NCBI RefSeq assembly: GCF_013177655.1
Contig: NZ_CP035946.1
Span: 1,488,001 to 1,552,000 of the forward strand
DNA from: Campylobacter canadensis
Lineage (GTDB): Bacteria; Campylobacterota; Campylobacteria; Campylobacterales; Campylobacteraceae
Reading direction: 5' to 3'
DNA: 64,000 bases
Positions within the stretch are counted from its first letter, which is position 1. Every line of letters begins with the position of its first letter. This document shows positions 18,386 through 27,786 of the stretch, piece after piece. The translations under genes were made by a program, and so were the position numbers. Under the pieces are notes generated by a model. That model worked only from the letters and a program-made list of their open reading frames with translations, was not told the DNA's origin and ran no database searches.

Positions 18386-18461
18386 TGGTGGTCGCTATAA
18401 GACTCGAACTTATGACATCCACCTTGTAAGGGTGGCGCTCTACCAACTGAGCTAAGCGACC
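18386..18461 (-). tRNA. tRNA-Val (anticodon TAC)
   Basis: Minus-strand cloverleaf: acceptor GGTCGCT pairs with AGCGACC, anticodon loop CTTACAA, T loop TTCGAGT, encoded CCA at 18386-18388. Confidence 0.95.
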
Positions 18462-18465
18462 TAAG

Positions 18466-18541
18466 TGGTGTCCTGTGTTGGATTCGAACCAACGACCCCT
18501 TCATTAAAAGTGAAATGCTCTACCGACTGAGCTAACAAGAC
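18466..18541 (-). tRNA. tRNA-Lys (anticodon TTT)
   Basis: Minus-strand cloverleaf: acceptor GTCTTGT pairs with ACAGGAC through one G-U pair, anticodon loop CTTTTAA, T loop TTCGAAT, encoded CCA at 18466-18468. First tRNA of the cluster. Confidence 0.95.
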
Positions 18542-18557
18542 AAATTAAAAAGCTGTA

Positions 18558-18586
18558 ATACTAGCTAAAAAATTTTCCTTTGTCAA
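18558..18586 (-). promoter_or_regulatory. Promoter of the Lys-Val-Asp tRNA cluster
   Basis: On the minus strand TTGACA (18581-18586), a 17-nt spacer and TAGTAT (18558-18563) form a full -35/-10 promoter, unusual in this genome where -35 boxes are mostly absent. It starts transcription just upstream of tRNA-Lys. The -35 overlaps the rhomboid stop codon. Confidence 0.7.
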
Positions 18587-19092
18587 GGATTTTTTAATTT
18601 TTTTTGCAAAAATGCACATAAAATTCCAAAAAAAGCTCCATAAATATGCGCACTCCAAGCTACATTATCGTTTAAAATTATACTTACAAAAGAAAGCAAT
18701 AAAATTGCAAATAAAAATCCAATTTCACGCAAAATAAAACTTGCATAAGCAATAATAGCACATACACCAGCACTAGCACCAAGCATAATAAAATCATTAT
18801 GAAGAATATGCACATTTACAAAATAATACACAATAGCAGCACAAATTAATGAAAAAATATATACAAAAACTAAAACTTTTTCTTTTACAAAATATAACAA
18901 TTTATAAAAGGCAAATAGCGATGCCATATTCATAAATAAATGTTCAAAATTTGAATGAAAAAAAGCATAAGTAAAAAAAGAATAAATCTTAGGATTAGAA
19001 CTTAATAATAAACTATATTTAAACACTGAAAAAATTCCAAATAAATCTAGTGTAAAAACTACACAATTTATAAAAATAATAAAATAAATCAT
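18583..19092 (-). CDS. Rhomboid-family intramembrane serine protease
   Basis: A 169-aa membrane protease with about six helices, near the minimal rhomboid core. The diagnostic features are HSNFEHLFMNM (loop/helix 2 HxxxxHxxxN), the catalytic GASAG serine motif in helix 4, and the catalytic histidine in AHIYGAFFG in helix 6. Substrates are transmembrane proteins cleaved within the membrane; the physiological target is unknown. The gene is monocistronic on the minus strand and directly precedes the tRNA cluster, whose promoter overlaps its stop. Confidence 0.9.
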   Translation of the reverse strand: MIYFIIFINCVVFTLDLFGIFSVFKYSLLLSSNPKIYSFFTYAFFHSNFEHLFMNMASLFAFYKLLYFVKEKVLVFVYIFSLICAAIVYYFVNVHILHNDFIMLGASAGVCAIIAYASFILREIGFLFAILLLSFVSIILNDNVAWSAHIYGAFFGILCAFLQKKLKNP

Positions 19093-19123
19093 ACAATTTC
19101 CTTTTATTTTAAGCTTAAAAAAA

Positions 19124-19129
19124 TATAAT
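19124..19129 (+). promoter_or_regulatory. -10 box of the lutABC operon
   Basis: TATAAT within an A-rich stretch, 38 nt before the lutA ATG at 19167, with AAAGGAAGG as ribosome-binding site. No -35 or obvious operator is seen. Confidence 0.6.
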
Positions 19130-19166
19130 GACTTGATTATTAATTTAAAAAATAAAAGGAAGGTAA

Positions 19167-19907
19167 ATGCAAAAAAAAGTTTATTTTTACGCTACTTGCT
19201 TAGGTACAGCGGCAATGCAAAAGATGGTTTTAAATTCCATTAAACTTTTAAGAGCTGCTGATGTTGAAGTTGTTTTTAAAAAAGACCAAACCTGTTGTGG
19301 ACAACCAAGTTACAATACAGGATATTTTAACGATACTAAAAAAATTGCACTTTATAATGCAGAAGTTTTTCAAGGAGATTTACCTATTGTAATTCCTAGT
19401 GGAAGTTGTGGTGGAATGATGAGCCATGACTACTTAGAATTATTTAAAGATGATGTAAATTATGAAAAAATTAAGCAATTTAGTTCAAGAGTAATAGAGC
19501 TTAGTCAATATCTTGATGCTATAGGTTTTAAACCTGTTGATAAAGGTGAAAAAATCAAAGTAACTTGGCATAGCAATTGCCATGCTTTAAGAGTACAAAA
19601 AAGCATAGAAAGTAATAAAAAATTACTTACAAGTTTAAGCAATGTAGAAGTTGTTTATTTAGAGCATGAAGAAGAATGCTGCGGTTTTGGTGGAACCTTT
19701 AGTGTAAAAGAACCTGAAATTTCAAATGCAATGGCAAAGGCAAAGGTAGAAGATATTATAAAATCAGGTGCAAGTGCTGTAATATCAGCTGATGGTGGTT
19801 GTTTATTAAACATAGCAGGAACTCTTAGCAAATTAGGTTATAAAGATGTTAAAGCTTATCATTTATATGATTTTTTAAGTGCTAGAATAAATGGAGAAAA
19901 ACTATGA
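19167..19907 (+). CDS. lutA: L-lactate utilisation Fe-S oxidoreductase subunit LutA (LldE)
   Basis: First of three genes for a non-flavin L-lactate dehydrogenase that feeds electrons from lactate to the respiratory chain. The 246-aa subunit has two CCG-domain cysteine motifs, CCGQPSYN near residue 41 and CCGFGGTF near 171, which bind Fe-S clusters; SGSCGGMM lies between. It overlaps lutB by ATGA. Lactate use through this system is documented in C. jejuni. Confidence 0.93.
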   Translation: MQKKVYFYATCLGTAAMQKMVLNSIKLLRAADVEVVFKKDQTCCGQPSYNTGYFNDTKKIALYNAEVFQGDLPIVIPSGSCGGMMSHDYLELFKDDVNYEKIKQFSSRVIELSQYLDAIGFKPVDKGEKIKVTWHSNCHALRVQKSIESNKKLLTSLSNVEVVYLEHEEECCGFGGTFSVKEPEISNAMAKAKVEDIIKSGASAVISADGGCLLNIAGTLSKLGYKDVKAYHLYDFLSARINGEKL

Positions 19908-21334
19908 AAAATCACAGTGAATTAATTAATACTAAATTAGCAGATACTCAAATGAGGGCAAATCTAGATAGTGCAATGCACGCTTTACAAGATAGAAGAC
20001 TTGCCTTAATCAATTCTAAATTCAAGCAATGGGAAGGGCTTAGACAAAGAGCAAAAAATGCAAAAGATAATGCATTATTTACTCTAAAAGATAGAGTTTT
20101 AGAATTTGAAAAAAACGCTACAAAAAATGGAATGAAAGTTCATTATGCTTCAATCTGTGAAGATGCTTGTGAGATTGTTTATAATCTTATGATTGAAAAA
20201 AAGATTTCAAAAGTATTAAAAGGTAAGTCTATGGCTAGTGAAGAAATAGGCTTAAATCACTATTTAGAAAAAAAGGGACTTATTGCTACAGAAACTGACT
20301 TAGGGGAATTAATCTTACAATTAGGCAATGAAACTCCTGTACATATTGTTGTTCCTGCTATTCATAAAAATCGTTATGAAATTGGAGAATTGTTTGCAGA
20401 AAAACTAGGTGTTGAAAAAGAAAGCGAACCTGAAAAACTAAATGCCATTGCAAGAGTGCATTTAAGAAATGAATTTGAAAATTTACAAATGGGGCTAAGC
20501 GGTGTTAATTTTGCTATATCAAGCAAGGGTGCTATTTGGTTGATTGAAAATGAAGGCAATGGTAGAATGTGCACAACATCACCTGATATTCATGTAGCAA
20601 TTTGTGGTATTGAAAAAATCGTAGAAAGTTTTAATGACGCTGCAACAACCGATACACTATTAACTCCATCAGCAACTGGGCAATTTATACCTGCTTATAA
20701 TAACATCATAACAGGACCTAGAAAAGAAGGAGAGCTTGATGGACCAAAAGAAGTTCATATAATTTTATTTAATAATCATAGAACAAATATTTTAAGCAAT
20801 AAAGATTATTATGAAGCCCTACGCTGCATTAGATGTGGTGCTTGTATGAACTTTTGCCCTGTTTATGATAAAATTGGTGGGCATAGTTATGATGCTGTTT
20901 ATCCTGGTCCTATTGGAGAGGTTATTTCTCCACAATTATTTGGTATGAAAGAACATAGTGATATCTTAAGTCTTTGTTCTTTATGCGGTCGCTGCTCTGA
21001 AGTTTGCCCTGTTAAAATTCCTCTTGATTCAATGATTAGAAAACTAAGAAGAGATAAAATAGGCGAATATGAAGAAAATGCACCTTTAGGAGCAAGTGAA
21101 TTAGAGCATTCAAGCTTAGAAAAAGGTGGCTTTAGCGCATTTACAAAAATGGCTACAAGTGCAACTTTATGGAGAACAGGTCTTGCAAATGCAAGCAAAT
21201 TTAACTGGTTTGTACAAAGTTTTGGTGGGCATATTCCTGTTTTAAGTCGCTGGGCAAAATATAAAGATTTACCTAAATTAGAAGGTAATTTATATAAAGA
21301 AATAAGCAAATTAGATGGAGTTAGTTATGAGTAA
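19904..21334 (+). CDS. lutB: L-lactate utilisation iron-sulfur protein LutB (LldF)
   Basis: A 476-aa subunit with an N-terminal LUD-type domain (about 60-290, including EIGLNHYLEKKG and GNGRMCTTSPDIHV) and a ferredoxin-like domain with two 4Fe-4S motifs, CIRCGACMNFCP (about 308-319) and CSLCGRCSEVCP (about 357-368). It acts with LutA and LutC at the cytoplasmic membrane. The gene overlaps lutA by 4 nt and lutC by 8 nt, so the complex is made from one transcript. Confidence 0.94.
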   Translation: MKNHSELINTKLADTQMRANLDSAMHALQDRRLALINSKFKQWEGLRQRAKNAKDNALFTLKDRVLEFEKNATKNGMKVHYASICEDACEIVYNLMIEKKISKVLKGKSMASEEIGLNHYLEKKGLIATETDLGELILQLGNETPVHIVVPAIHKNRYEIGELFAEKLGVEKESEPEKLNAIARVHLRNEFENLQMGLSGVNFAISSKGAIWLIENEGNGRMCTTSPDIHVAICGIEKIVESFNDAATTDTLLTPSATGQFIPAYNNIITGPRKEGELDGPKEVHIILFNNHRTNILSNKDYYEALRCIRCGACMNFCPVYDKIGGHSYDAVYPGPIGEVISPQLFGMKEHSDILSLCSLCGRCSEVCPVKIPLDSMIRKLRRDKIGEYEENAPLGASELEHSSLEKGGFSAFTKMATSATLWRTGLANASKFNWFVQSFGGHIPVLSRWAKYKDLPKLEGNLYKEISKLDGVSYE

Positions 21335-21980
21335 GATTAATGAAATTAGCAAAAGAAGTAAAGAAGAAATCTTAAACGCTTTAGAATTTGGAATTAAATA
21401 TGAATTAAAAGAAAAGGCAAGCGACCCAAGTGTGCATATAAAGCAAAGCGAAAATCCACTTGAAGAAACTATGCAAAAAATGCAAGAAAATAAATTTGAA
21501 GTACATTTAGTAGAAAGTAAAGAACAAGTAATTGACGAAATTAATAAAATTAGTGCTATTTATAATGCTAAAAGCCTTATTTACCCAAGTTCTTTAAGTG
21601 TAGATGTAGAAAAAGTAAATGCTGAAAAAAAGGTATGCTTTAATAAAGAAATTGAAGAATTAAGAAAAGAAGTTTTTCATAGTGATTTTAGTATTATTGA
21701 TGTTGATTTTGCTTTAAGCTCTCACGGTGTTGCTTGTGTAACTTCTAGTAAAACACAACCAAGAATGTTATCTTTAGCACCAACTTTATGTATTATGTTG
21801 CTTGATAAAACAAAGATTGAAACTTCTTTAGCAAGTGGTTTAGAAAAAATTTCTAAAGAAAATGAAGTTTTACCAACAAATATTTTATATATAGCAGGAC
21901 CAAGTAGAACTAGCGATATTGAACTTGTAACTGTTTTTGGTGTGCATGGCTCACAAAAAGTACATATTATATTTTACTAA
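21327..21980 (+). CDS. lutC: L-lactate utilisation protein LutC (LldG)
   Basis: The third Lut component, a 217-aa LUD-domain (DUF162) protein. The conserved C-terminal part includes DFALSSHGVACVTS, RMLSLAPTLCIML and YIAGPSRTSDIELVTVFGVHG, a substrate- or nucleotide-like binding pocket in the family. I use the ATG at 21327 because GGAG lies about 6 nt upstream; an in-frame ATG at 21315 overlaps that site. A strong hairpin follows the stop. Confidence 0.9.
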   Translation: MSKINEISKRSKEEILNALEFGIKYELKEKASDPSVHIKQSENPLEETMQKMQENKFEVHLVESKEQVIDEINKISAIYNAKSLIYPSSLSVDVEKVNAEKKVCFNKEIEELRKEVFHSDFSIIDVDFALSSHGVACVTSSKTQPRMLSLAPTLCIMLLDKTKIETSLASGLEKISKENEVLPTNILYIAGPSRTSDIELVTVFGVHGSQKVHIIFY

Positions 21981-21984
21981 TAAA

Positions 21985-22007
21985 CTTGTCTAGCTTAGCT
22001 AGACAAG
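21985..22007. terminator. Bidirectional hairpin between lutC and the YagU-like gene
   Basis: Perfect 10-bp stem CTTGTCTAGC/GCTAGACAAG with loop TTA. On the plus strand AATCTTTT follows. The stop codon of the convergent YagU-like gene is the loop itself. Confidence 0.8.
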
Positions 22008-22507
22008 AATCTTTTAAACTGCACTTTTAAATCCCTTCTTACTATCTCAATAGAATAAAGCCAAATAATATGTCCAAAAAACTCGCTTAAATGCTCATCA
22101 AATGGAATTTGCGCTAAAGGTGGTACTTCTTTAATTAATGGCATTACAATAACATGAGCTAAAATATCTACAACAATCCCAAACACAGCACCATAGCACA
22201 TTGTAACCTTAGCATAGCGTTCAGCTAAAAGGCAATAAAACACAGCAAAAACAATAGCAAAAGATATATGCACAATGAAAATTGAAAGTGGCAATTCAAC
22301 ACCCGAAAAAGTATAAACCCAATCAGTAGGCAAATTAAGTTGTTCTAAAAAAATTTTTGGTGGCGTAGTTCTTTCTAGTGCATCAACAGGCCAAGCAACA
22401 TTTGGATTTCTTGGCGGAAAAGGCACTTCCCATCCCCATTTTACAATACCTGAAAAAATCCCTGCAATAATCCCTATTACAACAATTACAAAAGTATTTT
22501 TCTTCAT
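21995..22507 (-). CDS. YagU-family inner-membrane protein (DUF1440)
   Basis: A 170-aa membrane protein with about four helices. The family pattern is clear: GIFSGIVKWGWEVPFPPR at the first helix, AWPVDALERTTPP, and late FDEHLSEFFGHIIWLYSIEIVRRDL. E. coli YagU has been linked to acid resistance, but its mechanism is not established. The gene is single, convergent with lutC, and its stop lies in the shared terminator loop. An AAGGAG site precedes the start. Confidence 0.85.
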   Translation of the reverse strand: MKKNTFVIVVIGIIAGIFSGIVKWGWEVPFPPRNPNVAWPVDALERTTPPKIFLEQLNLPTDWVYTFSGVELPLSIFIVHISFAIVFAVFYCLLAERYAKVTMCYGAVFGIVVDILAHVIVMPLIKEVPPLAQIPFDEHLSEFFGHIIWLYSIEIVRRDLKVQFKRFLSS

Positions 22508-22653
22508 ATTTACTCCTTAAATAATTTAAAATAGTTTTATACTTTTTTTATTAAAATTTTACATAAATTTTTACTAAATTTTTTTTATATTTTTACTTAG
22601 ATTTTTAGTATTTAGTTGTGATTTTATGTTATTCTTTAGCATTGGAGTTAAAG

Positions 22654-23850
22654 ATGATAAAACTAAGTGAAATTTATGCAGCAAAAGAAAAAATTTATGA
22701 TGTAGCTATTAAAACACCTTTTACTTTTTCAAGGTTTTTATCAAATGATGAAAAAAAAGTATGGTTAAAATGCGAGAATTTACAAACCATAGGTGCTTAT
22801 AAAATTAGAGGTGCTTATAATAAAATCTCATCTTTAAGCGATGAGCAAAAAAAGATTGGTGTAATTGCAGCAAGCGCAGGTAATCATGCGCAAGGCGTTG
22901 CCTTTAGTGCAAATTATTTTAAAATCAATGCAAATATAATAATGCCTGAAAGCACACCGCTTACTAAGGTTGAAAATACGATGAAATTAGGTGCAAATGT
23001 AATCTTAAAGGGTGATAATTTTGACGAGGCTTACGCTTATGCAAAAGAGCTTGAAAAAGAAAAAGGCTATTGCTTTATTCACCCATTTGCTGATAATTTT
23101 GTAATGGCTGGTCAAGGCACTATCTTTTTAGAAATGATAGAAGATTTAAGTACAATTGATTACATAATCGCACCAATAGGCGGTGGTGGCTTAATAAGTG
23201 GCATAGCAAGTGCAGCAAAGCAAATTAATCCGAATATTAAAATAATTGGCGTTCAAGCAAAAGGTGCAAACGCTATGAAAACTAGTTTTTATAACAAAAA
23301 AATTACAAATTCTAAAGGCGTTAAAACCATTGCCGATGGGATTGCAGTTAAAAATGTAGATGATATTTGCTTTAAACACATACTTGAATGCGTTGATGAA
23401 ATAGTAGAATGCGATGAAGATGAGATTGCTAATGCAGTGTTATTTTTATTAGAGCAACATAAAATGGTTATTGAAGGAGCTGGTGCAATTAGCGTAGCTG
23501 CTATTATGCACGAAAAAATAAAGAATTTAAAAGGCAATATAGCCTGCATTTTAAGCGGTGGAAACATTGATGTAACAATGCTTAGTAATATAATTGAAAA
23601 AGGCTTAGTAAAATCATATAGAAAAATGCAAATAAAGGTTACTTTAGTAGATAAAGCAGGAGCATTGCTTGATTTAACAAAGGCATTAAAAGAAGCAAAA
23701 GCAAATATTATTAAAGTAGATTATGATAGATTAAGTGCTGATTTTGGTGATGCAAATATAACAATAACTATTGAAACAAAAGGAAAAGACCACCAAGAAT
23801 TAGTTTGTAAAACTTTAAACAAATACTCTTTTATATTTAAGGAACTTTAA
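22654..23850 (+). CDS. ilvA: Threonine ammonia-lyase (threonine dehydratase)
   Basis: A PLP enzyme that deaminates threonine to 2-oxobutanoate, the first step toward isoleucine or a catabolic step. From the ATG at 22654 (GGAG 7 nt upstream) it is 398 aa; a longer frame starting at the GTG at 22618 lacks such a site. The PLP lysine is in TIGAYKIRGAYNKI, the phosphate loop is IGGGGLISG and the asparagine loop is SAGNHAQGVA. A single C-terminal ACT domain (about 325-398) points to the shorter, catabolic-type or single-ACT form. It overlaps glyS by one base. Confidence 0.9.
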   Translation: MIKLSEIYAAKEKIYDVAIKTPFTFSRFLSNDEKKVWLKCENLQTIGAYKIRGAYNKISSLSDEQKKIGVIAASAGNHAQGVAFSANYFKINANIIMPESTPLTKVENTMKLGANVILKGDNFDEAYAYAKELEKEKGYCFIHPFADNFVMAGQGTIFLEMIEDLSTIDYIIAPIGGGGLISGIASAAKQINPNIKIIGVQAKGANAMKTSFYNKKITNSKGVKTIADGIAVKNVDDICFKHILECVDEIVECDEDEIANAVLFLLEQHKMVIEGAGAISVAAIMHEKIKNLKGNIACILSGGNIDVTMLSNIIEKGLVKSYRKMQIKVTLVDKAGALLDLTKALKEAKANIIKVDYDRLSADFGDANITITIETKGKDHQELVCKTLNKYSFIFKEL

Positions 23851-25847
23851 TGAAAAATATTTTAATTCAAATATGCACAGAAGAATTACCAGCAATACCA
23901 TTTTTAAATGAGTTAGACAACATAAAAACAAAAATGATGAATGTTTTAGAAAAATACAGCGTTGAATTTTCTAATTTGCAATTTTTTTATACTCCAAGAC
24001 GCTTTGTGTTTTGCTTTAACGCTAAAGAATTTTGCAAAGATACAAAATTAGAATTTATAGGCGCACCAAAAGAATTAGCTTATCAAGATTCTAAATTAAG
24101 CAAGGCTGCTTTAGCCTTTATGCAAAAAGCACAAATTAGCGAAGATGAGCTTAGCTTTAAAGAAATTAAAGGCAAAGAATGCTTATATTGTGAAAAAATT
24201 CAAAAAGGAAAAGCTTTAAGAGAAATTGCAAAAAATATAGTAGATGATTTTTTAGCTTCTTTAAACTTTGGAAAAAGTATGAGATGGGCTGCTTTTGATT
24301 TTACTTTTATTCGCCCTATTACAGCTATAAGCTTTTTGATTGATGATGAAAATATTAATTTTAACTCTTATGCAATCAATAGCTCAAAAAGCACTTTTGT
24401 ACATAGAAATGTATCAATGCAAGCACTTACTTTTAATACCCAAAATGATTTTTTCACTCTTTTAAAAAATTCAAAAGTAATTTTAAATCAAGATGAAAGA
24501 AGGCAAATGGTTTTAAATCAAATTGCAAAAATTGAACAAGAAAATAATGTTAATGTTGAACTTGATTTAGAGCTTTTAGAAGAAGTTGTGGCTATTACTG
24601 AATATCCAAATGCGCTTTTAGGTTCTTTTGATGAAGAATTTTTAAAAATCCCACCTGAAGTAATAATTACATCAATGAAAGACAATCAAAGATATTTTGC
24701 AGTAAGAAAGAATAATAAATTATCAAATCACTTTTTAGCAGTTAGTAATTCTTTTAACGATGATTTAAGCTTAATTACCAAGGGTAATGAAAAGGTTTTA
24801 AGGGCAAGATTAAGCGATGCTTTATTTTTTTATGAGCAAGATTTAAAATGCGGTTTAGAGCCTAAAAAACTTGAAAATACAATTTATTTAAAAGAGCTTG
24901 GCAGCATAGCTGATAAAAGCAAAAGAGAAGAAGAAATAGCAATAAGATTAGCAAGATTAATTAATTATCAAGACGATAAACAAATAAGCATAGCAATTAA
25001 TTTAAGCAAGGCTGATTTAAAAACTCAAATGGTTGCAGAATTTCCTGAATTACAAGGAATTATAGGTTCATATTATGCTAAGGCTATGGGATACAATGAT
25101 GAAATTTCTTTAGCAATTTATGAGCAATACTTACCGCTAAAAGATAAAATGCCAAGTACAAAATTAAGCACAATCGTAGCTTTAGCAAGCAAAATTGATA
25201 CTTTAATGGCATTATTTAGTATAAATAAAATTCCAAACGGCAACAAAGACCCTTATGCCTTGCGTCGTGCTGCTCTTGGTGTTTTAAAAATTATTTTACA
25301 CAATAAATTCTCTTTTGATTTTAAAGACTTTATGAATGAGCTAAAAGACTTGTATTCTAACTTTAATATAGAAAATCTTTTAAACTTCATTAAAGATAGA
25401 TTTTATGCTTTATATGATGTGAATAATTCTTATATTAAAGCAGTTTTAAACACAAATAATAATAATTTTGTAAGCTTAGATGAAAATATAAAATCTTTAA
25501 TTTTTATAGCAAATTCTGATGATTTTAAAACCAATCTTTCTACCTTTAAAAGACTTGTGAATATAATTAAAGAAGAAATAAATTATAAAATTGATGAAAG
25601 CTTATTTGAACAAGAAGAAGAAAAAAACTTATTTAAAGCTTTTAAGAATGTTAATTTAAATTCAAGTAGCGAAGAAAGATTAAGAGAGATTTTTAGCTTA
25701 AAAGATAAAATTGATGCTTTCTTTGAAAAGGTAATGATTAATGTTGAAAATGAAAAGATTAAAAATAATCGCCTAGCCTTAATAAACGAAATTGCTAAAC
25801 CAATTTTACAAATAGCAAACTTAAAGGAGATAAGCTACGATGATTAA
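23850..25847 (+). CDS. glyS: Glycyl-tRNA synthetase beta subunit
   Basis: The 665-aa beta chain of the alpha2beta2 glycyl-tRNA synthetase. It begins with the family sequence LIQICTEELPA and carries RFVFCF, the HD-like region with PNGNKDPYALRRAALGVLKI, and a C-terminal anticodon-binding domain ending FFEKVMINVENEKIKNNRLALINEI. The alpha subunit glyQ is not in the window. The gene starts on the ilvA stop (TAATG) and overlaps the DUF815 ATPase by 8 nt. Confidence 0.95.
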   Translation: MKNILIQICTEELPAIPFLNELDNIKTKMMNVLEKYSVEFSNLQFFYTPRRFVFCFNAKEFCKDTKLEFIGAPKELAYQDSKLSKAALAFMQKAQISEDELSFKEIKGKECLYCEKIQKGKALREIAKNIVDDFLASLNFGKSMRWAAFDFTFIRPITAISFLIDDENINFNSYAINSSKSTFVHRNVSMQALTFNTQNDFFTLLKNSKVILNQDERRQMVLNQIAKIEQENNVNVELDLELLEEVVAITEYPNALLGSFDEEFLKIPPEVIITSMKDNQRYFAVRKNNKLSNHFLAVSNSFNDDLSLITKGNEKVLRARLSDALFFYEQDLKCGLEPKKLENTIYLKELGSIADKSKREEEIAIRLARLINYQDDKQISIAINLSKADLKTQMVAEFPELQGIIGSYYAKAMGYNDEISLAIYEQYLPLKDKMPSTKLSTIVALASKIDTLMALFSINKIPNGNKDPYALRRAALGVLKIILHNKFSFDFKDFMNELKDLYSNFNIENLLNFIKDRFYALYDVNNSYIKAVLNTNNNNFVSLDENIKSLIFIANSDDFKTNLSTFKRLVNIIKEEINYKIDESLFEQEEEKNLFKAFKNVNLNSSSEERLREIFSLKDKIDAFFEKVMINVENEKIKNNRLALINEIAKPILQIANLKEISYDD

Positions 25848-26562
25848 TTTATCACAATTTTTTGCCGCAAGTTATCGCAAAAAAACTAATTCTTATAAAG
25901 GTATTACAAGGCTTGATTTTCCATCTAAAAAGGATTTACTCTTTTTAGATGATGAATTTGATATTTTAAAAGACAATTTAAATAATTTTATTTCCAATAA
26001 ATTCTTTCACCATTGCTTACTAGCTGGTGCAAAAGGTTGTGGTAAAACTAGTTTAATTAAGGCTGTTTTTAAAGAATTTATAGGAACAAAATTAAGAGTT
26101 ATTGAGCTTTTTAAAGATGATTTATCAGAATTAAGATATATTTTAGATGAACTTGAGCAAGAAAATTATAAAATAGTAATTTTTATTGATGATATTTCTT
26201 TTAATACTCACGATAGTGATTACAAGAACTTAAAACCATTGCTAGAAGGTGGTTTAGAAAGTCTTAGCAATAATATTTTATTTATTCTTAGCTCTAATTA
26301 TAAAAATTTAGTAAAACACACGCACAACAATGATGCTGATTTTATTGATGAAGCCGATGAAAGATTTGCTTTAAAAGAAAGATTTGGCATTTGGCTTTAT
26401 TTTTATCCTTTCACACAAGAACAATACTTAAAAATAGTTCAACTTTATTTGGGTTATATTGATGAAAATATTAAGAAAAAAGCCTTAGAATTTTCTAATA
26501 CAAAAGGTAGTAGAGATGGTAGAATCGCAAGACAATTTGCTCTAAGTTACAAAATTTATTAG
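25840..26562 (+). CDS. DUF815-family P-loop ATPase
   Basis: A 240-aa AAA-like ATPase. Walker A is AGAKGCGKTSLIKA near residue 62, Walker B is VIFIDDISF near 109, and sensor-1 is ILFILSSN near 147. The arginine-containing ERFGIWLYFYPFTQEQYLKIV region is typical of DUF815. Its role is unknown. It follows glyS in C. jejuni too, as I recall. It is soluble, with no targeting signal. Confidence 0.85.
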   Translation: MINLSQFFAASYRKKTNSYKGITRLDFPSKKDLLFLDDEFDILKDNLNNFISNKFFHHCLLAGAKGCGKTSLIKAVFKEFIGTKLRVIELFKDDLSELRYILDELEQENYKIVIFIDDISFNTHDSDYKNLKPLLEGGLESLSNNILFILSSNYKNLVKHTHNNDADFIDEADERFALKERFGIWLYFYPFTQEQYLKIVQLYLGYIDENIKKKALEFSNTKGSRDGRIARQFALSYKIY

Positions 26563-26571
26563 GATTTTTTT

Positions 26572-27216
26572 ATGATTAAAGATTTTTTTTTATATTTAAT
26601 TAAAAATTATGAAATAAAAGAAGATAAATATGAAAATGATTTTTATAATTTACTAGCAATTTTTATAAAACAAAATACAAAAGATGCAAATGTTATAAAA
26701 TGTTTTAATAATATTAAAAATGCAAATATTAATGATATTAATTCTTTGCTTTTATGTGATGATTTAGGGCAATTAATTAAGGCTAGCGGTTTTTACAATA
26801 CAAAAGCAAAAAGAATAAAAGACTTATGTACAGCAATAAAAAATGATTTTGATAGCTTAGAAAATTTTAAAGAAAATGCAAGCTATGAATGGTTAATTAA
26901 ACAAAAAGGCATTTCAAATGAAAGCGCTTGTATGATTTTAAATATTTTTTGCAATAAAGCTTATTTGATTGTTGATACAGCTATTTTAAAAATTCTAAAA
27001 GAATTAAATTACGAATTTGAAAATTACGAAGATGCACAAAATTATATTAGCAATCATATCAACAACGATGAACTTTACAAGGCTTTAAACAGTGATGATT
27101 TAGCTTATTTATATTTATCTTTTTATAAATATATGTCTTATTTTTATAAAAATTTCTTCTCATCAAAACAAAATATCATAAAAGCAAAGGAGATTTTAAA
27201 AAATTATGAATATTGA
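26572..27216 (+). CDS. HhH-GPD DNA glycosylase, MagIII-like
   Basis: A 214-aa base-excision-repair glycosylase of the endonuclease III superfamily. The helix-hairpin-helix is KQKGISNESACMIL (about 110-123) and the catalytic aspartate is D135 in LIVDTAIL. The lysine used by bifunctional endonuclease III (LPGVGRKTA) is replaced by Glu (SNES), and the C-terminal four-cysteine Fe-S motif is absent. Both fit the monofunctional 3-methyladenine glycosylase MagIII of Helicobacter pylori. It overlaps the Nudix gene by 11 nt. Confidence 0.8.
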   Translation: MIKDFFLYLIKNYEIKEDKYENDFYNLLAIFIKQNTKDANVIKCFNNIKNANINDINSLLLCDDLGQLIKASGFYNTKAKRIKDLCTAIKNDFDSLENFKENASYEWLIKQKGISNESACMILNIFCNKAYLIVDTAILKILKELNYEFENYEDAQNYISNHINNDELYKALNSDDLAYLYLSFYKYMSYFYKNFFSSKQNIIKAKEILKNYEY

Positions 27217-27778
27217 TGTTCAAGATTATAAAATAATTGAATTTTCTAATCCTATTTACATAAAACCAAAAAAGGCTACATTTAAACTAAATGGCAAGGA
27301 AGTTTTTTGGGAATTTAGCGAATGTTTTGATTGTGTGAGTGTATTTTTATACCATAGAAAAAAAGACTCTTATTTATTTGTAGAACAATTTCGTGCAGCA
27401 CTTTATTACCATCAAAAATGCAAAAACATAAAAGATGGTATAAGTATAGAATTATGTAGCGGTATTATTGATAAAGATAAAGATATAGAAGAAATAGCAA
27501 AAGAAGAATGTATTGAAGAATTAGGAGTTTGTCCTAAAAAATTGGAATTTATTGATAATTATTTTACTGGTTTTGGAAACGGGGTTAGCTCTCAAAGCCT
27601 TTTTTATGCTGAGATTGATGATGAGGATTTTATATCAGCAGGTGGTGGGGTTGATGATGCAGAAGCAATTAATCCTGTATGGGTAAAAAGGCTTGAATTT
27701 GATACATTTATGAAAAAACACAAAAAAAGTCCATTAATTGAATTTGCTCATCTATGGTTTTTAAAAAATAAATTATAA
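27206..27778 (+). CDS. Nudix hydrolase (ADP-ribose/NDP-sugar pyrophosphatase type)
   Basis: A 190-aa hydrolase of nucleoside diphosphates linked to another moiety. The Nudix box reads GIIDKDKDIEEIAKEECIEELGV, with Lys-Glu in place of the usual Arg-Glu and the metal-binding EExxEE core intact. The upstream FVEQFRAALYY and SIELCSG match the ADP-ribose pyrophosphatase group (NudF/YffH-like). It overlaps the glycosylase and lies 8 nt before the amide-hydrolase gene. Confidence 0.85.
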   Translation: MNIDVQDYKIIEFSNPIYIKPKKATFKLNGKEVFWEFSECFDCVSVFLYHRKKDSYLFVEQFRAALYYHQKCKNIKDGISIELCSGIIDKDKDIEEIAKEECIEELGVCPKKLEFIDNYFTGFGNGVSSQSLFYAEIDDEDFISAGGGVDDAEAINPVWVKRLEFDTFMKKHKKSPLIEFAHLWFLKNKL

Positions 27779-27786
27779 GGTAAAAT

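Noticed and set aside
18253-18504. 83-codon minus-strand frame with Arg/Pro-rich product
   Set aside because: It is a read-through of the three tRNA genes, not a protein.
20899-21309. 136-codon minus-strand frame opposite lutB
   Set aside because: Shadow of the conserved Fe-S protein gene; no ribosome-binding site.
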